From the IMG/VR virus record IMGVR_UViG_3300043466_003310, positions 1-49,899 of that record: a stretch of DNA of 49,899 nt; one strand, 5' to 3'. Within the stretch, counting starts at the first letter, position 1. The number at the start of each line of letters is the position of its first letter. The position numbers and the translations under genes were made by a program. The notes below the pieces were generated by a model. The model was not told the DNA's origin. It saw only the letters and a program-made list of their open reading frames with translations, and ran no database searches. The DNA comes from a virus. Positions 1 to 9,337 of this stretch are shown in pieces.

Positions 1-282
1 TACAAGCAATTACACCAATACGATCAAATACCAGGAGAAGTAGATTTTCCTCATTGGTGGCAAGCAAAAATAATTAAAGCATATGATTATTTACAAAGTG
101 CTTATGGGTATTTAGACGGAGAAGAAAAAACAAATCAAATAGACAATACGGTTGTTACTACAATGGCTTTAAATGAAAAGAAAGGTACATGCTGTCATAA
201 ATGTGGACATACTCATGTAAAAGGAACAGCACACCCTACCCCTTATAATACAGGAAAAAGCAACTGCAAATACAGAGACTAA
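1..282 (+). CDS. C-terminal part of an unknown protein with a Cys/His cluster (5' end outside window)
   Basis: The open frame runs in from the left edge and ends at TAA 280-282, giving the last 93 residues. An aromatic stretch (FPHWWQAK) is followed by a helical segment containing [13 protein letters not shown] and then by CCHKCGH with further His and a late Cys, which could bind zinc. The stop codon overlaps the next ATG by one base (TAATG), so the two genes are probably translationally coupled. I do not recognise the family and assign no function. Its position next to head and packaging genes suggests, but does not show, a virion-related role. Confidence 0.6.
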   Translation, partial: YKQLHQYDQIPGEVDFPHWWQAKIIKAYDYLQSAYGYLDGEEKTNQIDNTVVTTMALNEKKGTCCHKCGHTHVKGTAHPTPYNTGKSNCKYRD

Positions 283-818
283 TGAAAAAATCAGACTTAA
301 AGAACCTAATAATAGAAGCATACGTAGAAGTATTAAGAGAAGCAGAAGTACCTGCTTTGAAGACATCTACTCAAGAAATATTAGGAAAATTTCCAACAGT
401 AAAGAAAGCACTAGTATCCCTATTCACACATGAGTTTAATGAATTCGTAGAAGATGTAAAATGGACAGTTCCTAAACCATCCACTTTTATGATTGTTCTT
501 AAAAATGGACAATCCTTTGATTTAAAATGGACAGGAAAGGGATTTGAAGCTACTGTAGAGGGTAAAAGGTACTTCCTAAACAATGTATCAGATTACCAAC
601 AAGCACTTGATAGTCTTAATAGAATACTTAAAGATGGGCCTATCACTCAAGGAGAGGAACCAGGAGGAGAAGACTTTGCAACAGAACCACTAACTGGAAG
701 CGGAGGTAGTGGAAACTTCCCAGGAGGTGAAGCAGGAGGAGCTGAAGAAGCACCGGCTGAACCAGGAGCTGACGAATTTGGAGGAGAAGCAGAAGAAGAA
801 ACACCAGAAGCATTATAA
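282..818 (+). CDS. unknown protein with amphipathic N-terminal peptide and acidic Gly-rich tail
   Basis: A 178-residue protein starting one base inside the previous stop. The N-terminus ([20 protein letters not shown]) is a short amphipathic helix of a kind repeated at the start of several unrelated proteins in this window (7465, 38374). Residues about 25-115 look like a small folded domain. From about residue 120 the chain is low-complexity, rich in Gly, Glu and Ala, and probably disordered. I do not recognise the family. The shared N-terminal peptide may be a prohead-targeting or protease-processed signal like those of T4 internal head proteins. That is inference from the pattern only. Confidence 0.65.
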   Translation: MKKSDLKNLIIEAYVEVLREAEVPALKTSTQEILGKFPTVKKALVSLFTHEFNEFVEDVKWTVPKPSTFMIVLKNGQSFDLKWTGKGFEATVEGKRYFLNNVSDYQQALDSLNRILKDGPITQGEEPGGEDFATEPLTGSGGSGNFPGGEAGGAEEAPAEPGADEFGGEAEEETPEAL

Positions 819-828
819 AATAAGTTAT

Positions 829-1827
829 ATGAACATAGTAGATAAAGTACTAACAGAATGGGCGTATCGCTGTAAGAAAGGATACCCAGATATGAATAAT
901 CCTGACGATATGAAAATATTGAAAGAGATTTATTCTGAGTATGGAATTGTTACAGAAGAAAAGAAAGAAAAAGTTACAGATAAAGGGAATAAGAGTAATG
1001 CAACAGATGTAGAAGTAACCTACTTAAGAGAAGTGTTTAATTCAATAAAAGAAGATTATGCAAAATACTTAAAAGTATTTATGTTATTTGATCCAAACTC
1101 ATTAGGAACAATCTCGGAAGTATTATTAACTAAGTTATTAGCTGAACAAGGAATTGAAACTCAACATACAGGAGGAGCACAAGGATTAACAGACCTCATC
1201 GTCAACGGATATAATATAAGCCTAAAAACAACCTCAGGAGATACTAAAATAGGATTAGGATCAGAGAAAGAGGTAATGGACAGTAGAGCAGTAGAACTTG
1301 CCAACCACTTTAAAGCCCATCCAGAACTAAGTACAGTAACTGTAGGAGAATTAAGTACTTTAGAGAATGCAAAAAAATACTACCCAGACATAATTGCAAG
1401 AATAGATGCTGTTGCTAAAAAACTAGCAGGACCAGGTAATAATGAATTCTTTGTTTGGGTAGAAAAAACAGTAGATAAAAAGACAGGGTTATTACAGAGA
1501 ATTACAATACATACACTAAAGTACGATTATAGTGAAATTATGAACACCTTTAAACAAGGTAGAATAATTCCTACAAAAGGAGCTGGAAGTAAATCAGGGT
1601 GGAACTTGGTAGACAATGAAGGTAATCCACTAATAGTAGCTGATATAAAATCTAAGTACCTTAATATATCCCCAAGCTTCATTAGAAGAAGTACAGGGGA
1701 AGATATAGTATCGGTAGAATTTCCAACAATAGAACAAAATAAAGTAGGAATGAGTAAGCTGGTATCAAAAGGTATGTTCGATGCATTAGATAACATATAT
1801 ACACAGATATACGGAAGCGGTAACTAA
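829..1827 (+). CDS. conserved phage protein, possible PD-(D/E)XK nuclease fold
   Basis: The frame is open upstream to 709, but that part overlaps the preceding gene by over 100 bases and is Lys/Glu/Gln-rich out-of-frame sequence. I therefore place the start at ATG 829 (MNIVDKVLTEWAYRC), giving 332 residues. The opening motif NIVDKVLTEWAYR...G.PD..NP is familiar to me from marine T4-like phage proteins found near packaging genes. Residues about 110-150 read LLTKLLAEQGIETQHTGGAQ followed by GLTDLIVNGYNISLKTT. The Asp and the SLK in a strand-like context resemble a restriction-type nuclease core in which the usual Glu is Ser. Nuclease activity is a guess; the gene itself is secure. Confidence 0.7.
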   Translation: MNIVDKVLTEWAYRCKKGYPDMNNPDDMKILKEIYSEYGIVTEEKKEKVTDKGNKSNATDVEVTYLREVFNSIKEDYAKYLKVFMLFDPNSLGTISEVLLTKLLAEQGIETQHTGGAQGLTDLIVNGYNISLKTTSGDTKIGLGSEKEVMDSRAVELANHFKAHPELSTVTVGELSTLENAKKYYPDIIARIDAVAKKLAGPGNNEFFVWVEKTVDKKTGLLQRITIHTLKYDYSEIMNTFKQGRIIPTKGAGSKSGWNLVDNEGNPLIVADIKSKYLNISPSFIRRSTGEDIVSVEFPTIEQNKVGMSKLVSKGMFDALDNIYTQIYGSGN

Positions 1828-1835
1828 AACTTAAA

Positions 1836-1844
1836 CTATTTATA
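1836..1844 (+). promoter_or_regulatory. CTATTTATA promoter-like motif
   Basis: Exact CTATTTATA ends 19 nt before ATG 1864. It is one of about 20 copies placed before gene starts in this window and probably marks a phage late promoter. Confidence 0.55.
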
Positions 1845-1863
1845 AACAAAAACATAAAACACA

Positions 1864-2622
1864 ATGGCAGATAATTTTAATTTAAGACAATTCTTAACAG
1901 AGAATAAACTTACAAAAAACGCAAAGCTTTTAAAAGAAGAAGTTTCTTTAAACGGAAAACCAGTAAACATGCAATCAATCGAGATTGACGGAATAGAAAG
2001 AGATGACTTTCCAGACTTTGTAGATGCATATATTACTTATGCCGAGTATGAGGACGGTACTCCATTATCAGATGAAGAGTTAATGAGCTTGGAAGATGAG
2101 AATTATGGACTAACAGGAGAATTAATACACGACAGGCAGCTTTACCTAGAAGCAAAAAAACAAGCATCTAGCGGGGATATGGCTTATACCGAAAAAGCTG
2201 AAGAAGGAGTAAATGAAAACACACTAACTACTAAAGAAAGACGTTTAGTTGAAATGGTTCAGAATGCTTTAGGAATAGTTCCTCAAGCTGTAGCAGAAGA
2301 AGCTCCAATGGCAGAAGACGAAATGGTTCAAGAAAATCCACTTCCAAAATACAAAAATATTGATGAGTTAATGTCAAACATCGAGTACGGTACAAACGAA
2401 GCAGCTCATAAATATAAAATGGAAAGAATGAAAGAAGTAGCTGAGGCTTTAGAAGCTAAAGTATCATCTTTAGAAGAAGGAGAAAATGCTGAGCATATTG
2501 ACCAAAAAGCTGTTAAACAAATGCGTAAAGATATTTTAGCATTAAGAAAAGGAGAAGAGAAACTAAGAAAAGAATTCGAAAAGAAATTCGCAGCAAAAAA
2601 AGAAAAGAAAGAAGATAAGTAA
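1864..2622 (+). CDS. unknown protein with FNLRQFLTENKLT N-terminal peptide
   Basis: A 252-residue protein that opens with a short peptide (NFNLRQFLTENKLTKNAKLL) closely matching the start of the next gene's product, although the rest of the two proteins differ. The middle is acidic. The last 70 residues are Lys/Glu-rich with long predicted helices and probably form a coiled coil (REL/KEFEKKF-type heptads). Its TAA overlaps the next ATG by one base. I do not recognise the family. The recurrent N-terminal peptide suggests a common targeting or assembly signal. A CTATTTATA motif lies just upstream, so this gene may begin a transcription unit. Confidence 0.65.
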   Translation: MADNFNLRQFLTENKLTKNAKLLKEEVSLNGKPVNMQSIEIDGIERDDFPDFVDAYITYAEYEDGTPLSDEELMSLEDENYGLTGELIHDRQLYLEAKKQASSGDMAYTEKAEEGVNENTLTTKERRLVEMVQNALGIVPQAVAEEAPMAEDEMVQENPLPKYKNIDELMSNIEYGTNEAAHKYKMERMKEVAEALEAKVSSLEEGENAEHIDQKAVKQMRKDILALRKGEEKLRKEFEKKFAAKKEKKEDK

Positions 2623-3035
2623 TGGAAAACTTTAATTTAAAAAAATTCTTAGTAGAAAATAAATTAACTACTAATTCTAGATTGTTGAAAGAAGACGAGG
2701 AAGAATACGGAGAAGAGCAGGAAACTATATATGAAGATAATGAAAATAGAATACTACTAGTATATGAACCGGTAGAAGACGGAGCAACCTATGATATAGA
2801 GTCAGGAGAAGAGGGAGAGGATATGCCATGGTATTTAGTAAATGATTTTCACGGAGAAGATTGGGATGTATTTAGTGGATATTTAGAAAGACCAACAGAT
2901 AGGCAGATAGCAAAAGATGTTATCGATCACCTAGGAGAAGTAGATAAAAAAGGATTTTACTTAAAAGACTTCGGGCATATAGAAAAAGGAATTAAACTAA
3001 AACCAGATTTATCAACTTTTTCTTCAAACGAATAA
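2622..3035 (+). CDS. unknown acidic protein with FNLKKFLVENKLT N-terminal peptide
   Basis: A 137-residue acidic protein. Its first 20 residues (MENFNLKKFLVENKLTTNSR) repeat the start of the upstream protein. The remainder, with DFHGEDWDVFSGYLERPTD and DVIDHLGEVDKKGFYLKDFG, looks like a compact mixed alpha/beta domain seen in small phage proteins of unknown role. The start overlaps the upstream stop (TAATG), and a terminator follows about 20 nt after the stop. It is probably the last gene of the 1864 unit. Function unknown. Confidence 0.65.
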   Translation: MENFNLKKFLVENKLTTNSRLLKEDEEEYGEEQETIYEDNENRILLVYEPVEDGATYDIESGEEGEDMPWYLVNDFHGEDWDVFSGYLERPTDRQIAKDVIDHLGEVDKKGFYLKDFGHIEKGIKLKPDLSTFSSNE

Positions 3036-3056
3036 TAATAGTAAAGAAAGTACAAG

Positions 3057-3082
3057 CCCACCTCCAAAAGGCGGGTTTTTTT
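3057..3082 (+). terminator. intrinsic terminator
   Basis: CCCACCT pairs with AGGCGGG around a 5-nt loop (one A-C mismatch in 7 positions) and is followed by seven T. It closes the unit ending at 3035, just before the terminase gene. Confidence 0.75.
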
Positions 3083-3091
3083 ATGCCTACA

Positions 3092-3099
3092 TATTTATT
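3092..3099 (+). promoter_or_regulatory. TATTTATT promoter-like motif
   Basis: A variant of the recurrent TATTTATA motif, 17 nt before ATG 3117 and directly after a terminator. Confidence 0.4.
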
Positions 3100-3116
3100 A
3101 TATATAAGTATATAAT

Positions 3117-4691
3117 ATGCCACAACAAGATATAAAACAAATAGTTACACAGGAGTATATAAAATGTGCTAAAGACCCAGCTTACTTCATGAAGAAGTAC
3201 TGCTATATACAGCATCCAACCAGAGGTAGAATCTTATTTAACCTCTACCCATTTCAGGAAGGAGTATTACATTTATTTAGAGATGAGAAGTTTATAATAA
3301 CTCTTAAATCAAGACAATTAGGAATCTCCACACTAGCCTCAGCATATGCTCTATGGCTAATGGTCTTTCACAAAGATAAAAACGTATTAGCACTTGCAAT
3401 CACACAAGCAACAGCTAGAAACCTTGTAACTAAGACGATTTTCATGTACGAGAATCTACCAAAGTGGCTACAATTACCTTTTACAGAAAAGAATAAACTA
3501 TCTCTTAGACTTAAGAACGGTTCTAAAATAACAGCTAAATCCTCAAACTCTGATGCAGCTCGTTCAGAAGCAGTATCATTACTGCTAATAGATGAGGCTG
3601 CTTTTATTGATAATATTGAAGAAACATTTACTGCAGCACAACAAACCCTAGCCACCGGAGGACAGTGCATGGCATTGTCTACTCCAAATGGTGTAGGAAA
3701 CTGGTTCCATAAAACATGGGAAAAAGCTGAAGCAGGAGAGAATGGATTTGTACCTGTTAAATTAAGATGGGATGTACATCCGGAAAGAAAGCAAGACTGG
3801 AGAGATGAACAAACAAGACAGTTAGGAGAAAAGCAAGCAGCTCAAGAGTGTGATTGTGATTTCCTATCATCTGGAGATTCAGTAATCGAGGTTGAGAACA
3901 TGTCTTTCTACGAAGAAACATATGTAAAAGAACCAACGGAAAAGAGAGGTGTAGATGGAAATCTATGGATATGGGAATCACCTGACTATCAAAAATCTTA
4001 TATGGTTGTTGCCGACGTTGCTAGAGGGGACTCTACCGACTACTCTGGCTTTCATGTCTTTGATATTGAAAGCTGTACACAAGTAGCTGAGTATAGAGGA
4101 AAGATATCACCTAAAGAATATGGAAACGTATTGGTAGGAATAGCAACAGAGTACTGTGATGCATTACTAGTAATAGAGAATGCTAATATAGGGTGGTCAA
4201 CCATTGAACAAGTACTATCAAGAGAGTACAAAAACCTCTACTATTCATCAAGATCAGACACTGAAACAGTTGAATCTTATATGGCTAAATACGAAAGAGA
4301 TAAACTTGTACCAGGATTTACCATGTCTCTTAAGACAAGACCGCTTGTCATCGCTAAAATGACTGAATACATACGGGAAAGATCAGTTATAGTACAGTCT
4401 AAGCGATTATTATCTGAAATGAGAGTATTCATATGGAAGAATGGTAAGGCGCAGGCACAGACGGGGTATAATGACGATTTAGTGATGGCTTTTGCAACAG
4501 CTTTATATGTTAGAGATACTGCCATTAGAATGAGACAACAAGGAATGGATCTTTCAAGGGCTACAATGAACTCTTTTGTAAGCCTTAATCAAAGAAGTCA
4601 AGGTGTTTATAATGTTGCTCCTATGCAGAATAATCCATATCTTATGAAGACAGCTAACGGTGATGAGGATCTTTCATGGCTATTAGGATAA
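3117..4691 (+). CDS. 17: terminase large subunit (gp17-type packaging motor)
   Basis: 524 residues; the ATPase-nuclease that pumps DNA into proheads through the portal. The N-terminal ATPase has a deviant Walker A, K64-SRQLGIST, in which the lysine sits at the start of the loop (as in lambda gpA) and the position of T4's lysine is Ile. Walker B is LLLIDEAAF at 155-163, with a coupling motif ALSTPNG near 186. The C-terminal RNase H-like nuclease has acidic residues D300 (VVADVARGD), E354 (VIENAN) and D453/D454 (YNDDLVMA), with the same order as T4 D401, E458 and D542. No small terminase subunit is visible in the window. The portal gene follows directly. Identification is firm. Confidence 0.95.
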   Translation: MPQQDIKQIVTQEYIKCAKDPAYFMKKYCYIQHPTRGRILFNLYPFQEGVLHLFRDEKFIITLKSRQLGISTLASAYALWLMVFHKDKNVLALAITQATARNLVTKTIFMYENLPKWLQLPFTEKNKLSLRLKNGSKITAKSSNSDAARSEAVSLLLIDEAAFIDNIEETFTAAQQTLATGGQCMALSTPNGVGNWFHKTWEKAEAGENGFVPVKLRWDVHPERKQDWRDEQTRQLGEKQAAQECDCDFLSSGDSVIEVENMSFYEETYVKEPTEKRGVDGNLWIWESPDYQKSYMVVADVARGDSTDYSGFHVFDIESCTQVAEYRGKISPKEYGNVLVGIATEYCDALLVIENANIGWSTIEQVLSREYKNLYYSSRSDTETVESYMAKYERDKLVPGFTMSLKTRPLVIAKMTEYIRERSVIVQSKRLLSEMRVFIWKNGKAQAQTGYNDDLVMAFATALYVRDTAIRMRQQGMDLSRATMNSFVSLNQRSQGVYNVAPMQNNPYLMKTANGDEDLSWLLG

Positions 4692-4695
4692 GTTA

Positions 4696-4704
4696 CTATT
4701 TATA
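4696..4704 (+). promoter_or_regulatory. CTATTTATA promoter-like motif
   Basis: Exact motif ending 17 nt before the portal ATG at 4722. Confidence 0.55.
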
Positions 4705-4721
4705 AATAAAACATTTTTAAA

Positions 4722-6584
4722 ATGGCAGAAAGAAATCTTTTCTCTTCACTACAGCGATTATTTGCAACAGATATATTAGTAAGAAACGTAGGAGGAGATG
4801 AATTAAAGATTGCTGACGTTAATCAAATTCAGACAACAGGTAAATATCAAACCAATTCATTGCTGGATAGATTCTCACGTCTTTACATCTATAATAACAA
4901 AAACATATTCAATCCAAATCTTAACTACCAAACGTTAAGAATACAATTATACTCTGATTACGAAGCAATGGATACAGATCCACTTATTGCCTCCACCCTA
5001 GACATCCTAGCAGACGAAGCTACCCTTAAGAATGATATGGGGGAAGTTCTGTCTATTAAATCTTCAGATGAAAATATACAAAGAGTACTATACAACCTAT
5101 ACTACGATGTATTAAATATCGAATTTAATCTCTGGTCTTGGATTAGAAATATGTGTAAATACGGAGACTTCTTCCTAAAACTAGAAATCTCAGAAAAATT
5201 TGGAGTTTACAACGTAATCCCTTACACGGTTTATAACATGGTAAGGTATGAAGGACAAGATCCTAAAGAACCAACCAAAGTAGTCTTTACTATCGATCCA
5301 GACGGATTAGCTTCTTCAGCAGACCCAAACTATATACCTAAAGCTAACAAGTCAGTTATTACTCTAGATAATTACGAAGTAGCTCACTTCAGATTAATAT
5401 CAGATACAAACTACCTTCCATACGGAAGATCTTATATAGAACCAGCCCGTAAGATATACAAACAGTTGACTTTAATGGAGGATGCGATGTTGATTCATAG
5501 AATTATGAGAGCTCCTGAAAAAAGAACGTTCTATATTAATGTAGGTACTATCCCACCAAACGAAGTTGAGCAGTTCATGCAAAAAACTATCAACAGTATT
5601 AAAAAGACTCCATATGTAGATCCTCAGACAGGTGAATATAACCTGAGATTTAATATGATGAATATGATGGAGGATTTCTATCTTCCAGTTCGTGGAGGAG
5701 ATACTTCTACAAAAATTGATACAACAAAAGGACTTGAATACGATGGTACAAACGATATCGAATACCTAAGAGATAAAATGTTTGCAGCATTAAAAGTACC
5801 AAAAGCATATTTCGGATACGAAAAAGACCTAACAGGCAAAGCAACACTTGCAGCAGAAGATATACGTTTTGCTAGAACAGTAGAAAGACTTCAGAGAATT
5901 GTAGAAAGTGAGTTAACAAAAATTGGATTAGTGCATTTATATGCTCAAGGATTTACAGGAGAATCCTTAACCAATTTTGAAATTAGATTAACAACTCCAT
6001 CTATTGTTTATGAACAAGAAAAAGTGGCTCTACTAAAAGAAAAGGTAGACCTTGCCCGTCAAATGCAAGAAACAAAATTATTCTCTACAGACTATATCTA
6101 CGATAATATCTTTAACCTATCAGAAGATACATACAACGAAATGAGAGATCTTGTAAGAGAGGATGCAAAAAGAGACTTCAGATTATCTCAGATCGAAAAC
6201 GAAGGAAATGATCCAATTATATCTGGAGAGTCTTACGGAACACCTCACGACCTAGCTTCCATGTACGGAAGAGAGAGAGGAGAACTACCAGCCGGGTATG
6301 ATGAGGCAGAACCTAAACCAGAAGGTAGACCAAGAGAGAAGTTCTCAATACTAGGTACTCAGGCGGATCCCTTAGGAGGAAGAGATAGGTTAGGAGTGCA
6401 TGGAATGAAAGGAGGTTATCCAAGTGATAACGAGAATGTAAAAGAAGGCATTAGAAACACACAATCAGTATTCTTAAGAAACAAAGATATCTTTAAATCA
6501 GAAAAAAAATTAATCTTCGAAAAGAAACATGAAGAATCTTCAGATTTATTAAACGAAGATAATATTAAAGATTTAGATAACTAA
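4722..6584 (+). CDS. 20: portal vertex protein (gp20-type)
   Basis: 620 residues, close to T4 gp20 in length. It forms the dodecameric ring at the DNA entry vertex and docks the terminase. Typical features are YEAMDTDPLIASTLDILADE near residue 90, the APEKRTFYINVG segment near 267, and the LRDKMFAALKVPKAYFGYEK segment near 365, all standard in the gp20 family. The C-terminal 100 residues are Gly/Glu-rich and variable. Terminase lies immediately upstream and a chain of head proteins downstream, as in T4-like maps. Confidence 0.93.
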   Translation: MAERNLFSSLQRLFATDILVRNVGGDELKIADVNQIQTTGKYQTNSLLDRFSRLYIYNNKNIFNPNLNYQTLRIQLYSDYEAMDTDPLIASTLDILADEATLKNDMGEVLSIKSSDENIQRVLYNLYYDVLNIEFNLWSWIRNMCKYGDFFLKLEISEKFGVYNVIPYTVYNMVRYEGQDPKEPTKVVFTIDPDGLASSADPNYIPKANKSVITLDNYEVAHFRLISDTNYLPYGRSYIEPARKIYKQLTLMEDAMLIHRIMRAPEKRTFYINVGTIPPNEVEQFMQKTINSIKKTPYVDPQTGEYNLRFNMMNMMEDFYLPVRGGDTSTKIDTTKGLEYDGTNDIEYLRDKMFAALKVPKAYFGYEKDLTGKATLAAEDIRFARTVERLQRIVESELTKIGLVHLYAQGFTGESLTNFEIRLTTPSIVYEQEKVALLKEKVDLARQMQETKLFSTDYIYDNIFNLSEDTYNEMRDLVREDAKRDFRLSQIENEGNDPIISGESYGTPHDLASMYGRERGELPAGYDEAEPKPEGRPREKFSILGTQADPLGGRDRLGVHGMKGGYPSDNENVKEGIRNTQSVFLRNKDIFKSEKKLIFEKKHEESSDLLNEDNIKDLDN

Positions 6585-6588
6585 TAGA

Positions 6589-6596
6589 TATTTATA
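6589..6596 (+). promoter_or_regulatory. TATTTATA promoter-like motif
   Basis: Motif ending 17 nt before the GTG at 6614. The spacing matches that before other genes and supports the GTG start. Confidence 0.5.
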
Positions 6597-6613
6597 ACAA
6601 AGACACTATTATT

Positions 6614-7468
6614 GTGAAGATAAAACATTCAAAATACAAAAATACGGGCCTTATATTTGAATTGCTAATAAAACAAGTAGCAGCAGATACTTTATCTAGA
6701 AAAGAATCACCAGCTATTAAAGTAATTAAAAAATTCTATACAGGAAATACTACTCTAGTAAAGGAATTCAAATTATATGATTTTATTTTAAAAAATAAAG
6801 GAATAGGTTCAAAAAAAGCTGAGACTATACTATCAACAATTGTTGAAATATCTAGGAAATTAGACCTAGAATCCTTAAAGAAACAGAAGTATGAGTTAAT
6901 TAAAGAATTGAAACAGCATTATAATTTAGAGGAATTCTTTTCTATGAAAGTGGACACTTATAAGCCATTAGCTGCTCTTTACTGTTTAATAGAAGCTCAA
7001 AATACTCCAAACTTATTAGATCCAAACGTATTTGTCAATAACAAGACTACACTTTTAGAACATTTAACACAGACAAAACACTCAGAAGATCAGGTAAAAG
7101 ACGCTTTAATTGAAGAGTATTCTAAATTTGATAAAGATCTACGTCTTTTAACATATAAAATCTTATTAGAAAAATTCAACGACCAATACAAAGATCTACT
7201 TCCAGAACAAAAAAATATATTAAAAGAGTTTATAGTATCAGCTAACTCCTCTATAAGACTTCGAAATATAGTAAACGAGGAAATAGAAAAACTAGGTAAA
7301 GATATCTCTACATTAAAAGCAAAAATTACCGATAGCGTTGTAAGAATTAAACTAGAAGAGATACAGAAAGTAATAATTCCAGTAAAAAATACACAAAAAG
7401 TTGATGATAATCACTTAGTTTCTTTAATGCAGTATTATGAATTAGTAAATGAGTTAAAAACTTTATGA
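6614..7468 (+). CDS. conserved head-region protein of unknown function
   Basis: 284 residues from a GTG start, supported by the upstream TATTTATA motif and by the lack of an in-frame ATG nearby. The protein is Lys/Glu/Leu-rich and mostly helical (IFELLIKQVAADTLSRKES near the start; EEIEKLGKDISTLKAKITDS near the end). It lies between portal and prohead protease, where T4 has the small core genes 67 and 68. I recall similar proteins at this place in marine T4-like phages, but no function is known to me. The final TGA overlaps the next ATG (ATGA), implying coupled translation. A role in prohead assembly is inference from position. Confidence 0.7.
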   Translation: MKIKHSKYKNTGLIFELLIKQVAADTLSRKESPAIKVIKKFYTGNTTLVKEFKLYDFILKNKGIGSKKAETILSTIVEISRKLDLESLKKQKYELIKELKQHYNLEEFFSMKVDTYKPLAALYCLIEAQNTPNLLDPNVFVNNKTTLLEHLTQTKHSEDQVKDALIEEYSKFDKDLRLLTYKILLEKFNDQYKDLLPEQKNILKEFIVSANSSIRLRNIVNEEIEKLGKDISTLKAKITDSVVRIKLEEIQKVIIPVKNTQKVDDNHLVSLMQYYELVNELKTL

Positions 7469-7686
7469 AAAAATCACAAATAGCTGCAATAATCAAAGAA
7501 GTTCTAGGTGAGATGAACGTAACAGGAGCTGTAGGGGGATATTCAACTCCAAATGCCTTTTCAAAAAAAGGACAAGGAAAAAATGTAGCTACTAAGACAG
7601 CAGAAAAATTAGGTTATAAAACAGTAGAAAGACCAAAAAGACCTTCACATACAAAAATGTTTGATTACTTAGACGAAAATAAATAA
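7465..7686 (+). CDS. small head-region protein with MKKSQIAAIIKE N-terminus
   Basis: A 73-residue basic protein overlapping the previous stop by four bases. The N-terminal helix (MKKSQIAAIIKEVLGEMN) matches the starts of the proteins at 282 and 38374. A Gly/Ser-rich segment follows (TGAVGGYSTPNAFSKKGQGK), then a basic tail. It may be an internal or core head component processed by the gp21 protease, since it lies between portal and protease genes. This is inferred from size, charge and position; no family is recognised. Confidence 0.65.
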   Translation: MKKSQIAAIIKEVLGEMNVTGAVGGYSTPNAFSKKGQGKNVATKTAEKLGYKTVERPKRPSHTKMFDYLDENK

Positions 7687-7687
7687 T

Positions 7688-9337
7688 ATGAGAACTTTAC
7701 AAGAAAAATATAACGCAATACAAGAAGGGAACTTCTCTAAAGATCAATTCCTAGTAGAAGCTAGAATGCAACAACCACAACTAATAACTCGTTTCAACGG
7801 ATACGACGATGCAGTTCAGATCCTTAAGAATAGAGGAATGATTCAAGAAGCAGCTAATTTTAAATTTAGTGACCTTAAACAAGGTAGTATAATTCAAAAT
7901 AAGTTTAGTGGAAAAAAATATACAGTTACTGCTGTTAGAGATAAGAGTGCAGATATACAAAAAGGAGATGATGGAAGAGAAACAGAAATAGCTTCTTTAA
8001 ATAACTATGAACTTGTAAAAGAAGCTAGACTTACTAATAAAAGCTTAACAGATTACAGGTATAAACCAACTAACGAAATGGATAAGTATCCATACGAACA
8101 AATACTAAGAGGTTTAAGAGTTGAATTAGAAGTAATGGGAGTTCAAGGAACACCAACAGCAGAAGAGTATGCAAAAGCATTAGCAAAAGTATCTAAAAAT
8201 TTAGCAAAAGATTCAATCTTCTATACAAACCAATTAGCAGGAGTTAATCCAAAAGTTGATCTTCACGATAAGATGGTAGATGTTACAGCAAAAAATACTG
8301 TAGATACGTTTAATGGAATGAAGAAAGTAAAAGACTTAAAAGAAGGAAAAACACCAGATATCCAAGAACTTGTACTAGCTCTATTGAAGAAGCATCCTAA
8401 CATGACCTGGACACAGGCTGTGAAGAAAGTCAAAGAAGATTTAAAAGAAGCTCATATAGTTCGTCCTGATGGATCAATAAAAACATCAACAGATAAAACT
8501 AATAATAAACCAGGCTATACAGTAAAGCCAGGTGGTAGTATTAAAAAAGAAGATCATACTAAGAATCCTAACGATAAATACGTAGTAAAGTTTTCAAAAG
8601 CAAACAACACCTATCAGGTATGGGAAGGAGATCACTTAGTAACAGATTTTGCTACTGAAGAAAAAGCAAAAGCTTATGCCGATAGAGAGAATAAAAAACA
8701 AGACTTAACTGAAAAAGTACTAAAAGAAGGAATTAAAAATCTTATTAAGAAAGTACTTAAAGAAGAAGATTTAGAAAGAGCAGAAAGAGGGGTAGGAAAT
8801 CCGTATGGAACAGAAGAGGAGTATGAACTATTCAACTCACCAGAGGAAGGAAAATCTGATGCAGAATATAAAAACGAATTAAAACAATACCTACAAGATA
8901 ATCAAATCTACGGATATACAGATTACATACACGACCTAATGACAGGTCCGGATCCGGATGAAGCGTATAAGGATTTAGCAGAATTCTTAGAAGATGAAGG
9001 AATTTATGGATATAATAGAGGAATCGAAAGAATCTACGCAGACTATCCATACGATCAACATTGGATGAATCAAGAAGATGAAGATAAAAGTTTAGAAGAA
9101 ATAGGAATGTTTCATGATCCTGTTGGATATAGAGAATCTGAACCTAAGCCTCAAATGTATACAAAGAAATTTGTAAGAGCTACCGATAAAAGGGGAATAT
9201 ATGTATATGATATTTTTAAAAACGGTAAACTAGTTAAAACCATTGAAGGAGGAGAAGGAGATGCTAATGCTTGGATGAATAATGCTAGTAGAGAGGAAGA
9301 CCTATTCGAATCAATATCATTAAAAGATTTACTATAA
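7688..9337 (+). CDS. large head-core-like protein of unknown function
   Basis: 549 residues. The N-terminus (MRTLQEKYNAIQEGNFSKDQ) resembles in style the capsid-targeting peptide of T4 internal proteins (MKTYQEFIAEA). The chain alternates charged, probably helical or disordered segments with small domains. One segment near residue 295 (KYVVKFSKANNTYQVWEGD) looks like a beta domain. An internal copy of the recurrent helix (GIKNLIKKVLKEEDLE) follows near residue 345, with an acidic Tyr-rich part and a final small domain after that. The TAA overlaps the protease ATG by one base. Position directly before gene 21 suggests a prohead core or internal protein. Confidence is high for the gene and low for the role. 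Confidence 0.65.
   Translation: MRTLQEKYNAIQEGNFSKDQFLVEARMQQPQLITRFNGYDDAVQILKNRGMIQEAANFKFSDLKQGSIIQNKFSGKKYTVTAVRDKSADIQKGDDGRETEIASLNNYELVKEARLTNKSLTDYRYKPTNEMDKYPYEQILRGLRVELEVMGVQGTPTAEEYAKALAKVSKNLAKDSIFYTNQLAGVNPKVDLHDKMVDVTAKNTVDTFNGMKKVKDLKEGKTPDIQELVLALLKKHPNMTWTQAVKKVKEDLKEAHIVRPDGSIKTSTDKTNNKPGYTVKPGGSIKKEDHTKNPNDKYVVKFSKANNTYQVWEGDHLVTDFATEEKAKAYADRENKKQDLTEKVLKEGIKNLIKKVLKEEDLERAERGVGNPYGTEEEYELFNSPEEGKSDAEYKNELKQYLQDNQIYGYTDYIHDLMTGPDPDEAYKDLAEFLEDEGIYGYNRGIERIYADYPYDQHWMNQEDEDKSLEEIGMFHDPVGYRESEPKPQMYTKKFVRATDKRGIYVYDIFKNGKLVKTIEGGEGDANAWMNNASREEDLFESISLKDLL

Noticed and set aside
709-828. Upstream extension of the gene at 829
   Set aside because: It overlaps the previous gene by 110 bases in another frame, is compositionally odd, and a better ATG with a familiar N-terminus lies at 829.
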